From Dyadobacter soli (lineage in GTDB: Bacteria; Bacteroidota; Bacteroidia; Cytophagales; Spirosomataceae), in assembly GCF_900101885.1 (NCBI RefSeq), contig NZ_FNAN01000019.1, positions 62,001-126,000 of the forward strand: 64,000 nucleotides of DNA, given 5' to 3'. The translations under genes and the position numbers were made by a program. The notes beneath the pieces are model-generated. The model ran no database searches. It saw only the letters and a list, made by a program, of their open reading frames with translations, and was not told the DNA's origin. How positions within the stretch are numbered: the first letter of the stretch is position 1; the number at the start of each line of letters is the position of its first letter. Positions 35,048 to 43,938 of this stretch are shown here, in pieces.

Positions 35048-37015
35048 ATGCCATCATCCATCCGCAACACTGTCAAACTCCTGAGAATCCCGTTCTCATT
35101 CTTCCTCGCGCCGCTGTTTCTTTTCGCTTACAGCCAGGCCGAGACGGTGGTGCACAGGCAGGCGTTGTGGAGTTTTCTGATCATCCATTTCCTGGTTTAT
35201 CCGGCCAGTAACGGCTATAACAGCTACGTCGACCGGGACGAGGACAGCATTGGCGGACTGGAAAAGCCGCCGCTGCCCACCCGCGAGCTCTTTTACCTCA
35301 CCATTTTTTTGGATGTCGCCGCAACCGTTCTGGCGCTCGTTTTCGTAAATACATTGTTCGCATTGTGCATGGTGCTGTATATCGGCGCATCGAGGGCGTA
35401 TAGCTCGCGGCAGATCAGGCTGAAAAGGTACCCCTTCATCGGTTTTCTGACGGTGGTGATTTTTCAGGGAGCATTTACCTATTACATGTCGATTGCCGGC
35501 ATTTCGGGCGGAGCGTTGCGGCTCGACACGGCCAATATCTTCGTGTTACTGGGCTGCTCCTTCCAGATCGCAGGCGCGTACCCGCTCACGCAGGTATACC
35601 AGCACGAGCAGGACCAGCGCGACGGCGTGATCACATTGAGCTACAAATTGGGCTATATCGGCACTTTTGCCTTCACGGCGGCCATGTTTGTGCTCTGCAA
35701 TGTGTTTTATTATTTGTACTTTACGACCAGGGAGCTTGGAATGATTTTTTACATTGTCCAGGTGTTCTTCGTCCCCATTGTGATCTGGTTCGGGATATGG
35801 TTTACGTTGGTTTGGAAAGACCGGCGGCAGGCCAATTTCAGGAATACCATGCGGATGAACTGGGTAGCGGCGATTTGTATGAATAGTTGTTTCATCGTTT
35901 TAATTATTATCAACAGAATTCCATTGAGTTATCTATCCTCTATTGAAACAGCCGTTCCCGAATATGGTTATGCACAGGAAACGCTCACCGATTTCTACCT
36001 GCGTTCGACCGACGACCTGAATACCCGCCGGAAAATCAGGATCGTCGCCAGCAAAACGGGCATCGACAAGCGCTATTCCGTAATCCCCGATTTCAATAAA
36101 AAGCCCGAAGAATTCACGTTTTTCAACCGGAATGCCGCATTAATGCCGGAGCCGACGCTTTCGGAGCGCATGCAGCTTTACCAGAAATATGCGACCGCGC
36201 TTTCGATAAAAGCCATCGGACAAATAGCTGGTTTTGAAAATATCAAAAAGAGCATTACCCACTTGATCACCGTCACCTGTACGGGACTTTTCGCGCCGGG
36301 CCTGGACGTCGAGCTGATGCGGGAGTTGAAGCTAAATCCGACAATCGAGCGCAGCAGCGTCAATTTTATGGGTTGCAATGCGGCCATTCTTGCATTGAAA
36401 AATGCGGATGCGATCTGTAAAAGCCGACCTAATGCAAAGGTGCTCGTCGTGTGTACCGAGCTTTGTACGATCCATTTCCAGAAGCGGTATAATGACGATT
36501 ACCTGCTCTCCAACATGATTTTCGGCGACGGCGCGGCCGCATTGCTGGTATCGTCGCAGCCCGACGACCGCTATTTGCACCCGGTCAAAATCGACGGCTT
36601 CAATTCGATGGTATTGCATAATGGCTATTCGGATATGGCATGGCAGCTTTCCGAGACGGGTTTTATCATGAATTTGTCGTCCTATGTGCCCGATCTGATC
36701 CGCGAGAATATCCGTCCTATGCTCAAAGCGGTAGGGCTGAAACCGGAGGATTACCGGCACTGGGCGGTACATCCCGGGGGAAAGCGCATTGTGGATGATT
36801 TTGCGTCCGCTCTGGAATTGGACAAATGTCTGCTCGGTCCTACCTATAATGTCCTTAAAAATTACGGAAATATGTCGTCGCCGACGGTGCTGTTTGTCCT
36901 GAAAGAAGTATTGGAAAAAGCAAAACCGGAACATTCTGGCGATCGCATATTCACGGCCGCATTTGGCCCGGGGCTGAGCATCGAAACCATGCAGCTGCGC
37001 TATGTTCAGGCATAG
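35048..37015 (+). CDS. UbiA prenyltransferase fused to a type III polyketide synthase
   Basis: One 655-aa frame holds two complete enzymes. Residues 1-300 are a UbiA membrane prenyltransferase with about nine hydrophobic segments and both Asp-rich motifs (NSYVDRDEDSIGG; YQHEQDQRDG). At residue 300 the last helix (FIVLIIINRIP) runs straight into the usual start of a chalcone-synthase-like enzyme (LSYLSSIETAVPEYGYAQE). Its triad is complete: Cys411 (TCTGLFAPG), His575 (VHPGGK), Asn608 (YGNMSSPT). ATG 35048 was chosen because the upstream frame is repeat. The methyltransferase starts 14 bp before the stop. Likely product: a prenylated or alkyl-phenolic or pyrone compound; this is inference. A codon TTG at the junction could allow a separate PKS start. 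Confidence 0.88.
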   Translation: MPSSIRNTVKLLRIPFSFFLAPLFLFAYSQAETVVHRQALWSFLIIHFLVYPASNGYNSYVDRDEDSIGGLEKPPLPTRELFYLTIFLDVAATVLALVFVNTLFALCMVLYIGASRAYSSRQIRLKRYPFIGFLTVVIFQGAFTYYMSIAGISGGALRLDTANIFVLLGCSFQIAGAYPLTQVYQHEQDQRDGVITLSYKLGYIGTFAFTAAMFVLCNVFYYLYFTTRELGMIFYIVQVFFVPIVIWFGIWFTLVWKDRRQANFRNTMRMNWVAAICMNSCFIVLIIINRIPLSYLSSIETAVPEYGYAQETLTDFYLRSTDDLNTRRKIRIVASKTGIDKRYSVIPDFNKKPEEFTFFNRNAALMPEPTLSERMQLYQKYATALSIKAIGQIAGFENIKKSITHLITVTCTGLFAPGLDVELMRELKLNPTIERSSVNFMGCNAAILALKNADAICKSRPNAKVLVVCTELCTIHFQKRYNDDYLLSNMIFGDGAAALLVSSQPDDRYLHPVKIDGFNSMVLHNGYSDMAWQLSETGFIMNLSSYVPDLIRENIRPMLKAVGLKPEDYRHWAVHPGGKRIVDDFASALELDKCLLGPTYNVLKNYGNMSSPTVLFVLKEVLEKAKPEHSGDRIFTAAFGPGLSIETMQLRYVQA

Positions 37016-37697
37016 AAGCTTGCAAAAGGAGCTGCTCGATGCAGATGATATCCCTTCCGCGGACCTTTTTCAAAACCTCCGGGAGCTGGATTTTATCAAC
37101 CACTGGCTCGGCGGTTATGACATTTCGTTCAATGCATTGAAACGTATTCTGGAAAAGGGGAGGCGTTATGCGCTCGTCGATATCGGCTGCGGCGGAGGCG
37201 ATACGCTCAAACGCATTGCCGCATGGAACCGCAAAACCGGCTTTGATATTGAGCTTTACGGCGTCGATTTGAAGGCGGATTGCATAGCGTATGCCGAAGA
37301 AAATCTCAAAAACAGCGGCGTAACGCTCATTTGCGACGATTACCGCAACACTTACCGGCATTTGGCGAAGGTCGATATCATCCACGCTTGTCTTTTCTGT
37401 CATCATCTTACCAATGCCGAATTGGTTGAACTCGTGCAATTTGCGTTGAGCAACCGGGCGATCCTGGTGATCAACGACCTGGAAAGGAACCCGGTGGCGC
37501 ATTATTCGATCAAAACTTTGACGAGGTTTTTTTCAAAATCATACTTAGTCAAAAACGACGCACCGCTTTCTGTGTTAAGGGGTTTTAAAAAGAAAGAATG
37601 GCTGGAAATACTGCAACAATCGGGTGCCACTCGATTTTCCGTGCGTAACAAATGGGCATTCAGGCATGAAGTGATCGTTTATGGAAACGCAGACTGA
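37002..37697 (+). CDS. SAM-dependent methyltransferase of the polyketide cluster
   Basis: The 231-aa class I methyltransferase has the SAM-binding motif LVDIGCGGGDTLKRIA, then LYGVDLKADCIAYAEENLK and IHACLFCHHLTNAELVELVQ. It overlaps the PKS gene by 14 bp and the following oxidoreductase by 17 bp, so the three form a tightly coupled operon. Type III PKS, methyltransferase and flavoprotein sets are known in Bacteroidota and methylate the polyketide product; the site of methylation here is unknown. Confidence 0.9.
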   Translation: MFRHRSLQKELLDADDIPSADLFQNLRELDFINHWLGGYDISFNALKRILEKGRRYALVDIGCGGGDTLKRIAAWNRKTGFDIELYGVDLKADCIAYAEENLKNSGVTLICDDYRNTYRHLAKVDIIHACLFCHHLTNAELVELVQFALSNRAILVINDLERNPVAHYSIKTLTRFFSKSYLVKNDAPLSVLRGFKKKEWLEILQQSGATRFSVRNKWAFRHEVIVYGNAD

Positions 37698-38820
37698 ACA
37701 TTTCGAATGCGCCATCATCGGCGGCGGCCTGGCGGGGCTTTGTCTGGCCATTCAACTCGCAGACAGGGACATTTCGACGGTGGTTTTTGAAAAGAATAAA
37801 TATCCGTTCCACAAGGTTTGCGGAGAATATATTTCAATGGAAAGCTGGCCTTTCCTGGAAAGTTTGGGACTGCCGCTTGCTGATCTTTCATTGCCCAAAA
37901 TCGATTACCTCGGCATCAGTTCCGATCGCGGATTTATGCTGAACCACCAGCTCGGAATGGGTGGTTTTGGTATCAGCCGGTATAGCCTCGATAATTACCT
38001 TTTTGAAATAGCCTCGCGTAAGGGCGTGCGCGTGATGCAGGGATGTCGTGTTACGGACGTGCACGGGAATGCGGCCGACGGTTTTCATATCCGCACTTCC
38101 GCCGGGGATTTTACTTCCAAAGTAGTGTGCGGAAGTTACGGGAAATACGCGCCGCAATTCATTCAGCTTTCAGAAACTAATGCATTCGATACCGATAACC
38201 AGAATTATATCGGCGTTAAATACCATATCAAAACCGATTTTCCCGCCAACCGAATCGAGCTGCATAATTTCAGCGACGGGTATTGCGGGATTTCCATAGT
38301 GGATCGCGACTGGCATTGCCTGTGCTACCTCACTACCGCAAGCAATTTGCTTCAAAATGGTAAGGACGTAAAGCAAATGGAAGACGCGGTTTTATTCCGA
38401 AACCCTTTTTTGAAAAACTATTTCAAAAATTCCGACTTTGTAAATGCGCAGCCATTGGTAATCAGTAATGTGCAGTTCCACAAAAAGCAAACCGATTCAA
38501 ACGGTATTTTCCTGCTGGGTGATGCGGCGGGCTCCATTACGCCGCTTTGTGGCAATGGCATGAGTATGGGCATGCGCGCCTCGAAATTGCTTGTCGCACA
38601 ACTACTTCCTTTTTTTACCGGAAACCAGACCTACGAATCGGCTTTGGAAAACTACCACCGTACCTGGAATGCCGCTTTCGGCACGCGGATCAGGGCGGGC
38701 TACCATTTACAAAAGCTTTTCGGCAAAAGCCGCACCACCGATCTGGCGTTAAAAATGCTCGGTAAAATGCCCTGGCTCACGTCAAAGCTCGTTTCGCTCA
38801 CGCACGGGGAGGTTTTCTGA
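37681..38820 (+). CDS. FAD-dependent oxidoreductase of the polyketide cluster
   Basis: The 379-aa flavoprotein has the dinucleotide fold (AIIGGGLAGLCLAIQLADRD), the KYPFHKVCGEYIS block and the second FAD motif (GIFLLGDAAGSITPLCGNGM) of the geranylgeranyl-reductase / aromatic-hydroxylase-like group. It probably hydroxylates or reduces the polyketide made by the upstream genes. It overlaps the methyltransferase by 17 bp, and its end overlaps the convergent lycopene cyclase gene by 39 bp. Confidence 0.9.
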   Translation: METQTEHFECAIIGGGLAGLCLAIQLADRDISTVVFEKNKYPFHKVCGEYISMESWPFLESLGLPLADLSLPKIDYLGISSDRGFMLNHQLGMGGFGISRYSLDNYLFEIASRKGVRVMQGCRVTDVHGNAADGFHIRTSAGDFTSKVVCGSYGKYAPQFIQLSETNAFDTDNQNYIGVKYHIKTDFPANRIELHNFSDGYCGISIVDRDWHCLCYLTTASNLLQNGKDVKQMEDAVLFRNPFLKNYFKNSDFVNAQPLVISNVQFHKKQTDSNGIFLLGDAAGSITPLCGNGMSMGMRASKLLVAQLLPFFTGNQTYESALENYHRTWNAAFGTRIRAGYHLQKLFGKSRTTDLALKMLGKMPWLTSKLVSLTHGEVF

Positions 38821-39513
38821 AAGCTTTTTCTTTTCCGATTTTTGGAGGAAATACTCAAAAAGAAATGCATTCAGCAGCAGGAGCAGCATTCCGTAGAAGA
38901 CATCTTCAATGGGAATGGTGAGGATACGTACGCCGAGGTTTTCCGCATTATTATACCACACAACCGGTTTCTCAGGCCCCGTACCGGTGAGTATGCCGTT
39001 CACAATCACGAACGGAATGAGCAGAAACTGGTGCGAATAATAGAATAGCCCCAGCCATGTCGGCTTGGCCTGCCATTTTAAATAGATCAGAAAAATAGCA
39101 AGCCAGCTCATCGCGGACGATGTGTAGTACCGTCCCGCCCCAAGCAGGCCGAGCAGGAGGCAAAGGCCTATAAATATGGAGGTAACTATTTCTGTTCCAT
39201 TTAAATGCAAATGTCCCTTCCAGAGCCTAAAACAATAGTAGGTAAACATGCAGGCGTAAGGAATGCAGATAAAAAACAGTATTTCCTCGATCGGCAGGCC
39301 GAACAGCCCGAAGCCCGTGAGGTATTGCGGCGTAAAGCCCCAGACGCCGATTTTAGTAAAATAACTGTCCCAGATGATAAACGGCACCGCCGAAATCAAT
39401 ATGGCCAGCCAAAGTGCCTTCCAATGCTTGTCGAGCCTGATTTTGGGATGAAATGAGGCCAATAATGGCACCGAAATGGCGCCCAGGTCGACCAGCAAAT
39501 AGAGCAATTTCAT
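38782..39513 (-). CDS. Lycopene beta-cyclase, fused CrtYc-CrtYd type
   Basis: The 243-aa membrane protein cyclises lycopene ends to beta-rings. It holds two lycopene-cyclase repeats with the PxEE-type motifs LPIEEILFF and IPIEDVFYG, so it is a fused version of the heterodimeric CrtYc/CrtYd, distinct from the FAD-type CrtY. It overlaps crtZ by 4 bp and is the last gene of the carotenoid operon. Together with CrtZ it points to zeaxanthin. Confidence 0.9.
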   Translation of the reverse strand: MKLLYLLVDLGAISVPLLASFHPKIRLDKHWKALWLAILISAVPFIIWDSYFTKIGVWGFTPQYLTGFGLFGLPIEEILFFICIPYACMFTYYCFRLWKGHLHLNGTEIVTSIFIGLCLLLGLLGAGRYYTSSAMSWLAIFLIYLKWQAKPTWLGLFYYSHQFLLIPFVIVNGILTGTGPEKPVVWYNNAENLGVRILTIPIEDVFYGMLLLLLNAFLFEYFLQKSEKKKLSENLPVRERNEL

Positions 39514-39983
39514 TTCGCGACGGCTTTTTGGGCTTCACGGAAATATTTCAGCGGTACCCACAGCATTCCAAAGCATTCGCCGCCGTGCTTGCCGAGGTGT
39601 TTGTGATGCATTTTGTGCGCCCGGCGGATGGCTTTCAGATACGCCGAATCGGTATTTCTGAAAACCCTGAACCGCTGGTGGATAAATACATCGTGCACCA
39701 CGAAATACGTGAAGCCGTAAATGGTAATGCCCAGCCCGATCCAGAACAGGTAATTGAAACCCGCTTCGAGCCCAAACCACAGGAAGGTAATGCCCGGCGT
39801 GGCGAAGATGACGAAGAAGTAGTCGTTCTTTTCAAAAAAATCGCCGTCGTCGCGCTGGTGGTGGTCGTGGTGGAGCGACCACAATAACCCGTGCATCAGG
39901 TACTTATGCGCCAGCCAGGCCACGCATTCCATTGCCACGAATGCGGCCAGGGTAATGAGAACGTTGAGTGTCCAGTGTGGCAT
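39510..39983 (-). CDS. crtZ: Beta-carotene hydroxylase
   Basis: The 157-aa di-iron membrane hydroxylase has the His-box set HKYLMH, HHDHH, HDVFIHQRF and HKMHHKH, typical of CrtZ. It adds hydroxyls to beta-carotene rings to give cryptoxanthin and zeaxanthin. Its end and the cyclase start overlap by 4 bp (ATGA), and idi is 28 bp upstream. Confidence 0.93.
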   Translation of the reverse strand: MPHWTLNVLITLAAFVAMECVAWLAHKYLMHGLLWSLHHDHHQRDDGDFFEKNDYFFVIFATPGITFLWFGLEAGFNYLFWIGLGITIYGFTYFVVHDVFIHQRFRVFRNTDSAYLKAIRRAHKMHHKHLGKHGGECFGMLWVPLKYFREAQKAVAK

Positions 39984-40011
39984 AAGGCTGGTTTTTAAGG
40001 TTTTGGTTGCG

Positions 40012-40527
40012 TTAACTTCCGATCCTGCGGGCGATTACGGGCATGCATATCTTGAACCATTCGGTGTAAGCATGCGGGTTTTGCGCGATATTGGCCTGTA
40101 TTTGAGCTACGGAGAGGTATTTGTATTCGCTTGCCTCTGCCGGGTCGATGGCCGGAATGGCGTCGGTAACGCCGTAGAAAACATGGTCTAATTCATTCTC
40201 CGTAAGGCCGTTTTCCAGATCGGCGCGGTACTGGAAGGTATAGAGGAATTCCAGGTCGGTTTCGATACCCATTTCCTCGCGCAGGCGCCGCACGGCACCC
40301 TCGTGCACGGGCTCTCCGGGGAGCGGGTGGCTGCAACAGGTGTTCGACCACAGCCCTTCCGAGTGGTATTTGCCGAATGCCCGCCTTTGCAGGAGCATTT
40401 CGTTTTTGGAATTAAAAATAAATACTGAAAATGCGCGGTGAAGCACTCCTTTTTCGTGGGCTTCCAGCTTGGGCATCAGGCCAATGGCTTCGTCGTTTTC
40501 CGTTACCAGCACAACTTGGTCGTTCAT
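40012..40527 (-). CDS. idi: Isopentenyl-diphosphate isomerase, type I
   Basis: The 171-aa Nudix-fold enzyme interconverts IPP and DMAPP. Motifs: LQRRAFGKYHSEGLWSNTCC with the conserved Cys, HPLPGEPVHEGAVRRLREEM (Nudix box, REEMGIE) and YKYLSVAQIQ. It sits inside the carotenoid operon between crtB and crtZ, boosting prenyl precursor supply for carotenoids, and possibly for the prenyltransferase gene next door. Confidence 0.94.
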   Translation of the reverse strand: MNDQVVLVTENDEAIGLMPKLEAHEKGVLHRAFSVFIFNSKNEMLLQRRAFGKYHSEGLWSNTCCSHPLPGEPVHEGAVRRLREEMGIETDLEFLYTFQYRADLENGLTENELDHVFYGVTDAIPAIDPAEASEYKYLSVAQIQANIAQNPHAYTEWFKICMPVIARRIGS

Positions 40528-40587
40528 AGGATGGTGGGTTTCAGGTTTTGTATTGTGGGAGTATTCTCCCTTTACAACACAAAAACG

Positions 40588-41424
40588 TCATAAAAGATCA
40601 AACTGGTGCCTCAGCAGCGAGCGAAACATCAGTCCGAACTTGTCGATATCCGGGATCCGTATCCTTGCATTCATTACCTTTTCCGGCGGTGTTTCCTTAA
40701 TCCGCAGGAATAATTTGTTGTAATAATAGTAAGCCAGGTAAACCCCTCTGCGCGAACTCGCTGGCAGACGACGAATGCCGATCAGCGCTTCTTCGAAATC
40801 GGCCTCTATCTCGCGTTGGATCTCCGCTTTATCGGCGTAAGAAAAGTGGTTGAAATTCACGCCCGGAAAATAAGTGCGGCCGAGCGTCTGATAATCGGCT
40901 TTCAGGTCCCGCAGGAAATTCACTTTCTGAAAAGCCGCGCCGAGTTTCATGGCGTAAGGTTTCAATGAATCATATAATGCAGTATCGTTTTCTGAAAAAA
41001 CACGCAGGCACATCAGGCCCACCACCTCCGCCGAGCCGAGCACATATTCCTGATAGCTGTCCTGCGTGTGTTCCTTTTTGAGCAGGTCCATTTCCATACT
41101 CTTCAAAAACGTATCGATAAGCTCCCATTCGATCGCGTAGGCATGCACCACGTGCTGGAAACTGTTCAAAATCGGGTTGATACTGATCTCCTCATGAATG
41201 GCTTCCTGTGTTTCCTTGCGGATGCGCGCCATCATTACCTCCTGGTCGTAGCCATGAAAGCTGTCCACGATCTCGTCGGCGAGCCGTACAAACCCGTAAA
41301 TGCCGTAGATCGCCCGGTGCAGCGAGGGTTTCAGGAAGTAAATGCCCAGCGAAAACGAGGTGCTGTACAACTGCGTCGTTTTCTTGCTGCACGATGCCGA
41401 TAATTCATCAAAAAGACTCTTCAT
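40588..41424 (-). CDS. crtB: Phytoene synthase
   Basis: The 278-aa enzyme condenses two geranylgeranyl diphosphates to phytoene. The two Asp-rich motifs are present: RLADEIVDSF and KVNFLRDLKADYQTLGRTYF. It overlaps crtI by 4 bp (ATGA), the usual coupling, and lies 60 bp before idi. Length fits the family. Confidence 0.95.
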   Translation of the reverse strand: MKSLFDELSASCSKKTTQLYSTSFSLGIYFLKPSLHRAIYGIYGFVRLADEIVDSFHGYDQEVMMARIRKETQEAIHEEISINPILNSFQHVVHAYAIEWELIDTFLKSMEMDLLKKEHTQDSYQEYVLGSAEVVGLMCLRVFSENDTALYDSLKPYAMKLGAAFQKVNFLRDLKADYQTLGRTYFPGVNFNHFSYADKAEIQREIEADFEEALIGIRRLPASSRRGVYLAYYYYNKLFLRIKETPPEKVMNARIRIPDIDKFGLMFRSLLRHQFDLL

Positions 41425-42950
41425 AACTGGCTGTTTAGGTATTTGAGAACTTCATGGGCGGCAATGGTGCCGGAAATGATCGCGGGGGGAACGCCTGGGC
41501 CCGGAACGGTGAGCTGGCCGGCGAAAAACAGGTTATTTACTTTCGGACTTTTTAGTTTGGGCTTGAAAATGGCCGTCTGGCGGAGCGTGTTGGCCAGCCC
41601 ATATGCATTGCCCTGGTAAGCATTGTAGTCGTTTTTGAAATCGGAAACACAGTAACTTCTCTTGAAAACCACCCGGTCGCGGATCGTTTCGCCGGCGAAT
41701 TTTTCGAGCCGGTCCATCAGTAATTGGTAATAATGCTCGCGGATAGGCTCCGGGTCGGGCAGCCCGGTGGCAATGGGCATGAGAACAAACAGGTTTTCAT
41801 GCCCCTCCGGCGCTACGGACGGATCGGTAACCGACGGGCAGCAGACGTAAAAAAGCGGCGCAGTAGGCCATTTTTTATCCTTATAGATCTCCTCCGAATG
41901 CAGCCCGAAATCCTGGTCGAAGAAAAGGTTATGGTGGCGTAGCTTCGCAATGCGCTTGTCGACGCCGAGGTAAAATAGCAGGCAAGAAGGTGCGAAAGTG
42001 CGTTCCTGCCAGTAACTGTCCTCGTACTGCCTCTCCCCGGGCGTCAGCAGCGCCTGCTCGATATGCCGGTAATCCGCGCTGCCGATCACGGCGTCAATCT
42101 GCACCGAACGCCCCGCCGTATGGATATGCTTTACGCGCCCGCCAGCAGTTTCCAGTTTTTCGACCGCCTGGGAGGTGCGGAACTGCACACCCGCTTGCCG
42201 GGCAATGTATTGAAACGTATCGGCCACTTTCCCGAACCCGCCCATTGGGTAGAAAGTGCCCTGTTTGAGGCCCGAGTAGTTCATCAGACTGTACAATGCA
42301 GGCGTGTCCCTGGGCATTGCGCCCAGGAAAAGCACGGGAAACTCGATCAATGCGAGCAACCGCTGATCCTTAAAAAACCGCCGCGCGTGTTTGCTGAACG
42401 AACTGAAAAGCTGCAACTGCAATGCCTGACCGAAAAGCCGGAGGCTCAGGAATTCGGTAATGGAATGGCCCGGTTTATACACCATGTCATCCATTCCCAC
42501 GCGGTATTTGAACTCCCCGTCGGCGATGAACCGGCGGAGCTTCTCTGCGGCGCCGGTTTCTATTTGTTCAAATAAAAGGCATAGCTCCTCGAAATCGGCG
42601 GGAATGTCGATGGCTGCATTATCTTCAAAAATGACTGCGAAACCCGGGTCGAGCTGGCGAAGCTGGTACAAGTCCGCTGTGCTGCGTCCGAACCGTTCGA
42701 AAAAGCGTTCGTACACATCAGGCATCCAGTACCAGCTCGGGCCCATGTCAAAAGTGAAACCCTTTTCAGAAAAAGTCCGCGCACGGCCGCCGATCGTATC
42801 GTTTTTCTCAAAGACGGTGACGTCATGCCCCTCGCCGGCAAGGATAGCGCCCGCCGCCATGCCCGCAAAGCCGGCACCGATAATGCCGACCGACTTTTTA
42901 CCTGCAATATTATGAATGGGTGTGTCCGGCATCCGTTCCGATGATTTCAA
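41421..42950 (-). CDS. crtI: Phytoene desaturase
   Basis: The 509-aa FAD enzyme dehydrogenates phytoene to lycopene. It has the N-terminal FAD motif GIIGAGFAGMAAGAILAGEG and the C-terminal NNLFFAGQLTVPGPGVPPAI block of CrtI. The start may be 42950 or 42932 (MPDTPIHNIA); either way it overlaps the end of the CarH-like regulator, so regulator and desaturase are translated from one message. Confidence 0.95.
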   Translation of the reverse strand: MKSSERMPDTPIHNIAGKKSVGIIGAGFAGMAAGAILAGEGHDVTVFEKNDTIGGRARTFSEKGFTFDMGPSWYWMPDVYERFFERFGRSTADLYQLRQLDPGFAVIFEDNAAIDIPADFEELCLLFEQIETGAAEKLRRFIADGEFKYRVGMDDMVYKPGHSITEFLSLRLFGQALQLQLFSSFSKHARRFFKDQRLLALIEFPVLFLGAMPRDTPALYSLMNYSGLKQGTFYPMGGFGKVADTFQYIARQAGVQFRTSQAVEKLETAGGRVKHIHTAGRSVQIDAVIGSADYRHIEQALLTPGERQYEDSYWQERTFAPSCLLFYLGVDKRIAKLRHHNLFFDQDFGLHSEEIYKDKKWPTAPLFYVCCPSVTDPSVAPEGHENLFVLMPIATGLPDPEPIREHYYQLLMDRLEKFAGETIRDRVVFKRSYCVSDFKNDYNAYQGNAYGLANTLRQTAIFKPKLKSPKVNNLFFAGQLTVPGPGVPPAIISGTIAAHEVLKYLNSQL

Positions 42951-43809
42951 ACATTTGTTCTATGGACTCGATTTGACTGATATGCGGGGTATTATCCGGG
43001 CGGTCTACGCCGCCTGAAAAGCAAATCCGGCAGTTTGGAAAATCCTGCGCAAGCTGGCCGAGTAGTTCCTGCGCCCGATGTTCGGGCTGGTTGGCTACGA
43101 AAAAGGTATAAATGTGTGTAGGCGTAATGTCGGACGCCGCGGCTTGCAGGTCCGCATAAGGTACGCGCGAGCCCAGGTACACCGCGTGCCGGCCTGCACG
43201 TACGAGCAGGTAATAGGCGAAAAGCAAGCCGATTTCATGCTCCTCGCCTTCGTGCAGGAAAAGCAGCCATTGCTGTTCGCCGGCTTCGGGTACTGGCAGC
43301 GCGTCTATTGCGGCAAACAGTTTCTGGCGGATCAGGTTCGATAAAAAGTGCTCCTGCGCAGGCAGTAATGCGTCTTTCGTCCACATCAGGCCTGTGCGCA
43401 CGAGTAGGGGATAAAGGATTCTTTCGTACGTAGCGACGATGCCCAGACGCTGGACGGCGTCGGCGAACATTCGATGGAACGTTGGCGCATCGTAGGCGGC
43501 AATGGCGATCACCGCCTGATTGATCCACGCCTCCACGTGCTGGTCGGTATGCAATGACTCGGCGATAATGCGGTCGATCTCTTCCCTGATCTGCACGTTG
43601 GTGAGCTGGCTAATATGCGAGATTTTCATCCCGCGGTTCAGTAACGTGCACACATTGAGGAGTTTCTTGACGTGGTCGTCGTTGTAAAAGCGGATGTTGG
43701 TGTCGGTACGCTCCGGTTCGAGCAGGCCATAACGCTGCTCCCAGATGCGGATTGTATGCGCCCTGGTGCTGGTAATGCGTTCGAGGTCCCGTATCGAATA
43801 AGTCGACAT
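42910..43809 (-). CDS. CarH-like B12-dependent light-sensing MerR regulator
   Basis: The 299-aa regulator has an N-terminal MerR helix-turn-helix (YSIRDLERITSTRAHTIRIW), a four-helix bundle and a C-terminal cobalamin-binding domain. The light-sensor set is intact: Trp143, nine residues, then Glu153-His154 (W...AQEH), and the B12-ligand motif ExHxxG as E189, H191, G194. As in known CarH proteins, it should bind the operator in the dark with adenosylcobalamin and fall apart in light. It is the first gene of the carotenoid operon, so light would induce the crt genes and its own expression. B12 may have to be imported. Confidence 0.92.
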   Translation of the reverse strand: MSTYSIRDLERITSTRAHTIRIWEQRYGLLEPERTDTNIRFYNDDHVKKLLNVCTLLNRGMKISHISQLTNVQIREEIDRIIAESLHTDQHVEAWINQAVIAIAAYDAPTFHRMFADAVQRLGIVATYERILYPLLVRTGLMWTKDALLPAQEHFLSNLIRQKLFAAIDALPVPEAGEQQWLLFLHEGEEHEIGLLFAYYLLVRAGRHAVYLGSRVPYADLQAAASDITPTHIYTFFVANQPEHRAQELLGQLAQDFPNCRICFSGGVDRPDNTPHISQIESIEQMFEIIGTDAGHTHS

Positions 43810-43813
43810 TTTT

Positions 43814-43845
43814 TTGTTTAATCTTTTTCAAAAATAGTTAAACAA
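43814..43845. promoter_or_regulatory. Candidate CarH operator
   Basis: TTGTTTAA (43814-43821) and TTAAACAA (43838-43845) form a perfect 8-bp dyad 5-36 bp upstream of the CarH-like start, between it and the divergent XRE gene. A GTTAAAC-like half-site set at this place fits a CarH/LitR operator. Binding would also affect the divergent gene at 43939. Confidence 0.55.
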
Positions 43846-43938
43846 AATTATTTGTGCACTTTTTTGTAGGAAAAATAAAAATTGCTGCTACTTTTGGTAT
43901 TGATAATATCTTATGTCTGATTTTAAAAATATCAACTC

